Assembly (NCBI GenBank): GCA_937957845.1
Contig: CALGOD010000729.1
Coordinates: 1 to 11,537, forward strand
DNA: 11,537 nt
From: an uncultured Nocardiopsis sp.
Lineage (GTDB): Bacteria; Actinomycetota; Actinomycetes; Streptosporangiales; Streptosporangiaceae
Direction: 5' to 3'
Positions within the stretch are counted from its first letter, which is position 1. The number at the start of each line of letters is the position of its first letter. Shown here piece by piece: positions 7,126 to 11,537 of the stretch. Under the pieces are notes generated by a model. The model had not been told where the DNA came from. It saw only the letters and a program-made list of their open reading frames with translations, and searched no databases. Both the position numbers and the translations under genes were made by a program.

Positions 7126-7320
7126 CTACCTGCCGAGCAGCTTGCGCATGCTCTTGGTGTCCGCGGGAGAGACCACGGCCTCCTTGCCCAGCCTGCGCTT
7201 ACGCTTGGAGGTCTTGTGCTCGAGAATGTGGTTCTTGTTGGCACGGCGGCGCACGAGCTTGCCGGAGCCGGTGACCTTGAAACGGTCCTTGGCCCCACTG
7301 TGGGTCTTGTTCTTCGGCAT
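7126..7320 (-). CDS. rpmI: 50S ribosomal protein L35
   Basis: Small, very basic large-subunit protein of 64 residues, the normal size for L35. The sequence MPKNKTHSGAKDRFKVTGSG with RRRANKNHILEHKTSKRKRRL and SMRKLLGR matches the family throughout. The start was set at the ATG 7318-7320, which has AGGAGA about 10 bases upstream. The open frame extends further upstream, but those residues have no family resemblance. It lies between infC and rplT as in most bacteria, with a strong hairpin in the gap after infC. Confidence 0.98.
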   Translation of the reverse strand: MPKNKTHSGAKDRFKVTGSGKLVRRRANKNHILEHKTSKRKRRLGKEAVVSPADTKSMRKLLGR

Positions 7321-7445
7321 GTCGCCGTCGTCTCCTACTCCGTCGGTGTGCCATCCGCCCGAAGACGAACGACACGGTTCTTCCGCTGCTCTGGCGGGAC
7401 CCCTGTACACCGCATCCGCATCCGGCCCCCACAGGGCACAGCCCA

Positions 7446-7483
7446 CCCACCACCCGGTGCCTTCCCGGCATCCGGGCGGTGGG
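7446..7483 (-). promoter_or_regulatory. Long hairpin between infC and rpmI
   Basis: On the minus-strand RNA, CCACCGCCCGG (7482-7472) pairs with CCGGGUGGUGG (7457-7447), with one G-U pair. A single bulged A is followed by UGCC pairing with GGCA around the loop GGGAA. A further C-G pair (7483/7446) extends the base. That is about 16 pairs with one bulge, beginning some 14 bases after the infC stop codon. No U run follows, so partial termination, RNA processing or a ribosomal-protein binding site are all possible. Confidence 0.6.
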
Positions 7484-7496
7484 GGACTTCCCGTGG

Positions 7497-8078
7497 CTAG
7501 GCGCCCGAGTTCTGCTCTCGGCGGGACTTGTCCCCCGCCGCACGGGCTTCGGCCTTGTGGTCGGACCGCCGCTTGTGCGGACCGATCACCATGACCATGT
7601 TGCGGCCGTCCTGCTTGGGCTGCGACTCCACGGTGCCAAGATCCTGAACGTCCTCGGCCAGCCTCGCCAGCAGTCGGCGACCCAGTTCCGGCCGGGACTG
7701 CTCACGGCCGCGGAACATGATCGTCACCTTGACCTTGTCTCCGCCCTTGAGGAACCGCACCACGTGACCCTTCTTGGTCTCGTAGTCGTGCGGGTCGATC
7801 TTCGGACGGAGCTTGATCTCCTTGATGATCGTGTTCGACTGGTTCTTGCGCGACTCGCGGGCCTTGACCGCGGACTCGTACTTGAACTTGCCGTAGTCCA
7901 TCAGCTTGGCGACCGGCGGGCGCGCGGTCGGGGCGACCTCGACCAGGTCGAGGTCGGACTCCTGGGCCAGACGCAGGGCGTCCTGCACGGAGACTATTCC
8001 GACCTGTTCACCATTGGGTCCGACGAGACGGACCTCGGGCACCCGGATTCGGTCATTGATGCGGGGCTCGGCGCTGAT
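7497..8078 (-). CDS. infC: Translation initiation factor IF-3 (ATC start)
   Basis: Binds the 30S subunit, prevents premature 50S joining and checks initiator tRNA and start codon. The N-domain covers about 1-75 (EPRINDRIRVPEVRLVGPNG, then LVEVAPTARPPVAKLMDYGKF). The C-domain covers about 82-168 (KEIKLRPKIDPHDYETKKGH, VTIMFRGREQSRPELGRRLL, NMVMVIGPHK). The family begins at ISAEPRIND, and no ATG, GTG or TTG is suitably placed there. Instead ATC (8076-8078) is preceded by GGGAGGGG at a spacing of 4, giving 193 residues. A non-canonical start fits the known self-control of IF3, which discriminates against such codons in other bacteria. Upstream in-frame ATG codons (8198 and 8270) would add residues encoded inside the leader hairpins. 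First gene of the infC-rpmI-rplT-methyltransferase group. Confidence 0.95.
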   Translation of the reverse strand: MSAEPRINDRIRVPEVRLVGPNGEQVGIVSVQDALRLAQESDLDLVEVAPTARPPVAKLMDYGKFKYESAVKARESRKNQSNTIIKEIKLRPKIDPHDYETKKGHVVRFLKGGDKVKVTIMFRGREQSRPELGRRLLARLAEDVQDLGTVESQPKQDGRNMVMVIGPHKRRSDHKAEARAAGDKSRREQNSGA

Positions 8079-8082
8079 GGGA

Positions 8083-8090
8083 CCCCTCCC
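8083..8090 (-). promoter_or_regulatory. Strong ribosome binding site deciding the infC start
   Basis: GGGAGGGG on the minus strand ends four bases before ATC at 8076-8078. It is by far the best Shine-Dalgarno match near infC and points to the ATC codon as the start. A TAG stop in another frame (8090-8092) directly abuts it. Confidence 0.75.
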
Positions 8091-8139
8091 TAGCTTTCTC
8101 GGATTATCTGGGAACGGTCGTCCACCGGACGGTGGTCGA

Positions 8140-8172
8140 CCCTGCAGGACGAGCCGCCCTCGTCCTGCAGGG
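8140..8172 (-). repeat. Perfect 14-base inverted repeat in infC leader
   Basis: CCCTGCAGGACGAG (8140-8153) and CTCGTCCTGCAGGG (8159-8172) are exact reverse complements separated by CCGCC. It is the strongest single hairpin in the window. The word CTCGTCC (GGACGAG on the minus strand) occurs again at 8176-8182, so the last arm has two possible partners. Confidence 0.85.
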
Positions 8173-8203
8173 CCACTCGTCCTTGTCGGGGTCCACATAC
8201 AGC

Positions 8204-8231
8204 AAAACCCCGCCAGCGTGTGCAAGCGGGG
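8204..8231 (-). terminator. Terminator-like attenuator in infC leader
   Basis: On the minus strand, CCCCGC (8231-8226) pairs with GCGGGG (8213-8208) and is followed at once by TTTT (8207-8204). This is the arrangement of a short intrinsic terminator, some 126 bases before the infC start, so it could end transcription early in the leader. The stem is only six pairs and the T run only four, so termination would probably be partial. Confidence 0.5.
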
Positions 8232-8419
8232 TGATCCGATCGGTCGTCCCCGGCGTGAGCGTACGCGCACACCGGGAGCCCGGGACGCGGGCCCCGGTGA
8301 ACGAGGCGCGGGGCGCTCGTTCGCCGGACCGGGACCTGCACGGGCCGTACCCGGCAGGTGGGAGGATCATCTCCGCTTGCGGCTCCGATGTGCGACACAC
8401 CGGAGCAAGTCGATAATCC

Positions 8420-8428
8420 ATCGTACCA
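8420..8428 (-). promoter_or_regulatory. Extended -10 promoter for infC operon
   Basis: The minus strand reads TGG-TACGAT, an extended -10 element matching the actinobacterial TANNAT pattern, about 77 bases beyond the aroE stop codon. No good TTGACN lies 17 bases upstream, which is acceptable for an extended -10 promoter. Transcription would start near 8413, directly before the first leader hairpin. Confidence 0.55.
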
Positions 8429-8504
8429 GGGGTCGATCCCCCGCGCGTCCATCGTCTCCGTTCGGAGTCGGGCGTGGATCGGAGGGAGCGAACGTCGGGT
8501 CCGT

Positions 8505-9332
8505 TCAGCCGTCCCCGCTCCGGCGGGCCAGTTCGGCCTCCCCCGCCTCACGCATGGCCTCCACCGGAACGTCGTCGACGCCCGTCATCAATCGGACCTG
8601 CTCCACGGCCTGGTGCAGCAGCATGGGGAACCCACCGATCACACGGCCCCCGCGCGCGGCGACGGCCGCGGCGACGCGGGTGGGCCAGGGCGCGTAGACG
8701 ACGTCGAACAGGTCGGCGCGTGATGCGGCGACCAGGTCGGCATAGTGGTCGGCGGCACCCGAGGGCAGCGAGGAGACCACCAGGTCCACGTCCAGCCGCT
8801 CCTCCAGTCCCGAGAGAGCCGCGACCTTCAGTGGATGGCCGATCCTGCGGGCCGCGGCGACCAGGTCCTCGGTACGTCGGGTGTCGCGTGCCAGCACGGT
8901 GACCGGCGAGGACAGACCCAGCGAGACCAGCGCGGCCAGCGCGGAGGCCGCGGTGGCCCCGGCCCCCAGGATGACCGCGCTGCGGGGTGCCCCCGCCCCG
9001 GCCTCCCGCAGGGCCTCGGCGATGCCCGCCACGTCGGTGTTGTGGGCATGCCAGCTCCCGCCCCGGCGAACGAGGGTGTTGGCTCCGCCCACCCGCCGGG
9101 ACAGGTCGCTGACCGTGTCGGCCAAGTCCAGGGCACGGCGCTTGAGGGGCATGGTGAGGGAGAGGCCGGCCCACTCGTCTCCGAGCCCGCTGAGGAAGGC
9201 GGCGAGTTCTTCCTCGGCGCACTCGTGCATCCCGTAGGACCACTCGCTCAGACCCATCGCCGCGTAGGCGGCGGTGTGCAGGACCGGCGAGAGCGAGTGG
9301 GCCACAGGTGAGCCCAGTACCGCGGCACGCAC
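8505..9332 (-). CDS. aroE: Shikimate dehydrogenase (NADP-type fold)
   Basis: Reduces 3-dehydroshikimate to shikimate in the aromatic amino-acid pathway. It has 275 residues, a usual length, when started at GTG 9330-9332 (AGAAGGGA upstream). The substrate domain shows AVLGSPVAHSLSP with the shikimate-binding serines 13 and 15, SLTMPLK with catalytic Lys64, GGANTL (Asn85) and HNTD with catalytic Asp100. The nucleotide-binding domain shows the glycine-rich loop ILGAGATAAS (121-130), SSLPSG, DVVYAPWPT and GGFPMLLHQAVEQ (233-245, Gln241). The usual N of the NVTxPxK motif is S here, and the canonical NRT cofactor motif is replaced by LARDTRRT, as in some actinobacterial members. The gene follows mltG by 19 bases and probably shares its transcript. 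Confidence 0.94.
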   Translation of the reverse strand: MRAAVLGSPVAHSLSPVLHTAAYAAMGLSEWSYGMHECAEEELAAFLSGLGDEWAGLSLTMPLKRRALDLADTVSDLSRRVGGANTLVRRGGSWHAHNTDVAGIAEALREAGAGAPRSAVILGAGATAASALAALVSLGLSSPVTVLARDTRRTEDLVAAARRIGHPLKVAALSGLEERLDVDLVVSSLPSGAADHYADLVAASRADLFDVVYAPWPTRVAAAVAARGGRVIGGFPMLLHQAVEQVRLMTGVDDVPVEAMREAGEAELARRSGDG

Positions 9333-9351
9333 TCGTGACCGTCCCTTCTCC

Positions 9352-11442
9352 CTACCATGTGGACTGATGCTCGGCCACCATCTCGTTGTGCTCCTCCAGG
9401 GTGGTGGAGAAACCGGTCGTACCGTTCTCGGGGTCGACGAGGGCGAAGTAGAGGTAGTCCACGTCGGCCGGTTCCAGCGCCGCCTGGATCGCCACCTCGC
9501 CCGGGGGAACGAACGGTCCGGCGGGGAGGCCGACCATACCGTAGGTGCTGTAACCACGAGGATCGGACTCACAGGACGCACGCTGTTCGTCGTTCAGGTA
9601 GGTGCCCTTCTCGCCCAGGACGTAGAAACAGGTGCTGTCCATCTGGAGTTCCATGTTCAACTCCAGACGGTTGTGCACGACCGCCGAGATGAGGGGCATG
9701 TCCTCCTCCGTGCCGGTCTCGGCCTGGATGATGGACGCGATCGCCATGACCTCGTTGGCGTCGCGGCCGATTTCCGCGGCCCGCGCCTCCAGGTCCAGTT
9801 CCTCGGCGACCTGGTGGAACTGCGCGACCATGGTGCGCAGCACCGCCTTGGCCTCGGTCCCGGAGTCGAACCGGTAGGTCTCGGGGAACAGATACCCCTC
9901 GGGCCCTTGGGTCGCGTACGCGGGCAGACCCAGCGACTCGACGTCGGCGTAGGCCTCCTCGAAGTCGGAGACGGGGATGCCCAGTTCGTCGGAGAGGTGC
10001 TGGAAGATCTCCTCCGACCTCAGTCCCTCGGGGATGGTGACACGTCCACCGAGGCGGTTGGCGGGGTCGAGCAACGCGGCCACGGCGGCCGCCCCGCTCA
10101 TCCCCCGGGCCAGGGAGTAGCTGCCCGGGACGAGGCCGTCGCCGAGTTCCTCGGGCGGGACGTCCTCCAACGCGTTGGTGAACGCACGCCTGCTGGCCAC
10201 CACACCGAGGTCGACGAGCTTGGACCCCACGACCGCCCCGCTGTCGTCCTGCTCGATGACCAGGATGAGCTCACCACTGCCCTGCCCCTCGAAGTCGGGC
10301 GGGAAGACGTAGGTGCGCACGACGCCGTAGCCGCCGCCCACGATCCCCAGGACGAGGACCATGGCCAGCACGATCATCAGGATCTTGTTCCTGCGGCGGC
10401 GGTTCCTGCCGGCCTTGCCGGCGTTGGCGCGGGCACGCTTGAGTTCCTTGGCCTTCTTACGGCTGCGTCGACCGCCGCCGTAGGCCTCGGCGAGATCGGC
10501 GAGGTTGGGCTCCTCGTACTGGTACTCCTCCGTTTCTTCCTCTTCGGGTTCCTCTCTCCGTCCGCGCCTGCGCCGACCCCCGCGGCGGCCGCGGGACTCC
10601 TCGTCCTCCTCCGTCGAACGCGCGCGACGGGTACGGCGGCCACGCGGCTCGGACTCCTCCTCCGGGGCCCCGGCCTCGAACTCGCCGGTGTCGGGGCCCG
10701 CGTCCATAGCGGGCTCGGGCGCGTCGGAGAGCACCTCCTCCGACCGATCGGCACGTGCCGCACGCTCGGCCCGAGAACGACGACCACGACGCCCCGAAGG
10801 TCGCTCGTCGAGTTCGTCGAACGCGCCGGTGTCGGGGCCCGCGTCCGCGTCGGCCCCCGGGGGTTCGGAGAGCACCTCCTCCGACCGATCCGCACGTGCC
10901 GCACGCTCGGCCCGAGAACGACGACCACGACGCTCCGAGGGCTCGTCCTCCACGACCGCGAAGGCACCGGTGTCGGCGGAGCTGTTCACGCCGGGGAAGC
11001 TTCCCGAGAAGGCGTCCTCGTCCTCGGGGACATCGTCGAAGAAACCGCCGCTGGGCTCGTCGTCACGCCGTGAGCGTTTACGGCGTCCCCGGCGCCCCTG
11101 AGGCTGCTCTTCGGGGTGCGCCGCCTCGGAGTCGGTGGTGGAAGCCGCGCGCCTGCGCCGTCCTCCTCTGCCGACCGGCCCGGTGTCCTCCTCCCCCTCC
11201 CTGGCACGGCGGGGCTCCGGCTCGCCGTCCGGACGGGCCCGACGACCACGCCGAGGAGGTTCTTCCGCTCCCGAGGCCTGCCGGGTCTCGGGAGCGGGCG
11301 GGACGGTGCTCTCCCCCAGGTTGGCGAGAGCCGCCAACGCGTCCTGGGTCGGGTCGGGGACGGGGGGACCGGGCGGAGGGGTCGCTCCGGAGGAGGACGG
11401 AGGAGACGGAGGTGGCGCACCGTGCACGGGCGGAGCGGTCAC
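9352..11442 (-). CDS. mltG: Endolytic murein transglycosylase MltG
   Basis: Membrane-anchored lytic transglycosylase (YceG family) that cuts nascent peptidoglycan strands and so sets glycan length. It has 696 residues, about twice E. coli MltG, because of a 350-residue N-terminal cytoplasmic region, Pro-rich at first and then alternating Arg-rich (RRGRR) and acidic blocks with DTGAF/DTGEF elements. One transmembrane helix (354-376) precedes the extracytoplasmic LysM-like part (about 388-460) and catalytic domain. Catalytic Glu575 lies in MAIASIIQAET, equivalent to E218 of E. coli. Other conserved words are PEGYLFPETYRF, HNRLELNMELQMDST, YSTYGMVGLPAGPF and GTTGFSTTLEEHN. The GTG start overlaps the TGA of the preceding frame (GTGA). 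The DNA of the tail carries a 141-base-period duplication. Confidence 0.93.
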   Translation of the reverse strand: MTAPPVHGAPPPSPPSSSGATPPPGPPVPDPTQDALAALANLGESTVPPAPETRQASGAEEPPRRGRRARPDGEPEPRRAREGEEDTGPVGRGGRRRRAASTTDSEAAHPEEQPQGRRGRRKRSRRDDEPSGGFFDDVPEDEDAFSGSFPGVNSSADTGAFAVVEDEPSERRGRRSRAERAARADRSEEVLSEPPGADADAGPDTGAFDELDERPSGRRGRRSRAERAARADRSEEVLSDAPEPAMDAGPDTGEFEAGAPEEESEPRGRRTRRARSTEEDEESRGRRGGRRRRGRREEPEEEETEEYQYEEPNLADLAEAYGGGRRSRKKAKELKRARANAGKAGRNRRRRNKILMIVLAMVLVLGIVGGGYGVVRTYVFPPDFEGQGSGELILVIEQDDSGAVVGSKLVDLGVVASRRAFTNALEDVPPEELGDGLVPGSYSLARGMSGAAAVAALLDPANRLGGRVTIPEGLRSEEIFQHLSDELGIPVSDFEEAYADVESLGLPAYATQGPEGYLFPETYRFDSGTEAKAVLRTMVAQFHQVAEELDLEARAAEIGRDANEVMAIASIIQAETGTEEDMPLISAVVHNRLELNMELQMDSTCFYVLGEKGTYLNDEQRASCESDPRGYSTYGMVGLPAGPFVPPGEVAIQAALEPADVDYLYFALVDPENGTTGFSTTLEEHNEMVAEHQSTW
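10683..10932. repeat. 141-base-period tandem duplication within mltG
   Basis: Blocks 10724-10791 and 10865-10932 (68 bases each) differ at one position. Blocks 10683-10705 and 10824-10846 (23 bases) are identical. All are offset by 141 bases, or 47 codons, so the frame is kept. Each protein copy reads RRGRRSRAERAARADRSEE and ends in DTGAF or DTGEF. A third, older copy is suggested by RRGRRKRSRR...DTGAF before them. Confidence 0.9.
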
Positions 11443-11537
11443 ATCGGGTCCGGGCCCACCCGGGGAACGGCGTGCTTCGGAGCGCGCGGCCCGTCCACCG
11501 CGCAGCGCGTCGGCGGCACCGAAGCGCCGGGGAGGGG
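11439..11537 (-). CDS. 3' end of upstream gene, possibly ruvX (partial)
   Basis: The frame that ends at TGA 11439-11441 is open to the window edge (32 sense codons) and has G or C at most third positions, as expected for a gene here. Its last residues read PRVGPDPM. The TGA overlaps the mltG GTG start by the coupling tetranucleotide GTGA. In other actinobacteria the gene before mltG is usually ruvX (Holliday-junction resolvase-like), so this may be its low-complexity tail, but no RuvX motif is visible. The frame of mltG itself is also open upstream of its GTG, so a longer MltG is the alternative. Confidence 0.4.
   Translation of the reverse strand, partial: PLPGASVPPTRCAVDGPRAPKHAVPRVGPDPM

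Larger units (their letters stand above)
8079..8413 (-). promoter_or_regulatory. Structured infC 5' leader
   Basis: The predicted leader of about 335 bases can form a series of hairpins, listed 5' to 3' on the minus strand. 8406-8382: 11 pairs with one G-U and loop TCG. 8359-8334: 10 pairs with one bulge. 8322-8299: 10 pairs with one bulge. 8276-8249: imperfect, with two 1x1 internal loops. 8231-8208: 6 G-C-rich pairs followed by TTTT. 8172-8140: perfect 14 pairs with a 5-base loop. 8140-8117: 10 positions with one T-T mismatch. These were found by eye without energy calculation. The layout suggests attenuation or protein/ribosome-sensing control of infC. Confidence 0.6.

Noticed and set aside
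8459..8495. CGTTCG...CGAACG inverted repeat after aroE as a terminator
   Set aside because: A 6-base stem with a loop over 20 bases and no T run is too weak to call.
8090..8551. 153-codon minus-strand frame ending next to the infC ribosome site
   Set aside because: It starts inside aroE and upstream of the predicted promoter, and it runs through all the leader hairpins. A shorter coupled upstream frame is possible but unsupported.
9274..11073. 599-codon open frame on the plus strand
   Set aside because: It is antisense to mltG and part of aroE, has no family character, and results from the high GC content of those genes.
10500..11300. Arg/Glu-rich repeats read as a separate gene or mobile element
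   Set aside because: The frame is continuous with the MltG membrane helix and catalytic domain, and there are no element ends or transposase.

Overview
The window comes from a high-GC actinomycete chromosome. Protein-level character (PheS with a CxxC-x11-CxxC insert, IF3 beginning ISAEPRIN, a long Arg/Glu-rich cytoplasmic tail on MltG), GTG starts and the gene order infC-rpmI-rplT-trmH-family-kinase-pheS-pheT fit Actinomycetota. A Nocardiopsis/Streptosporangiales-type genome is my best guess, but genus is inference. Every convincing gene lies on the minus strand, so transcription runs from right (11537) to left (1).

In transcription order: the last codons of an unidentified gene (possibly ruvX) overlap mltG (endolytic transglycosylase, 11442-9352), and aroE (shikimate dehydrogenase, 9332-8505) follows after 19 bases. 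A 426-base non-coding stretch then holds an extended -10 promoter and a strongly structured leader of about 335 bases in front of infC (8078-7497), which appears to start at an ATC codon. rpmI (7320-7126), rplT (6965-6594) and a SpoU/TrmH-family RNA methyltransferase gene (6581-5742) follow, with unusually long, hairpin-bearing gaps on both sides of rpmI. After a 528-base gap comes a soluble PAS-histidine kinase (5213-3981) with no adjacent response regulator. After 192 more bases come pheS (3788-2670) and pheT (2670-181), overlapping by one base and ended by a clear intrinsic terminator. Bases 1-121 hold a small palindromic element and no gene.

Functionally this is mainly a translation block: an initiation factor, two large-subunit proteins, an rRNA/tRNA methyltransferase and both subunits of phenylalanyl-tRNA synthetase, with a signalling kinase embedded. 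It is preceded by a peptidoglycan-processing gene and an aromatic amino-acid gene. No mobile element, CRISPR array, tRNA or rRNA gene was recognised.

The protein genes are mostly conventional. The parts worth attention are non-coding: the infC leader (a run of six to seven hairpins, one followed by TTTT, one with a duplicated arm that allows alternative pairing), the hairpin between infC and rpmI, a BldD-like inverted repeat with extra AGTGA half-sites after the methyltransferase gene, and a 14-base perfect palindrome between the kinase and pheS.
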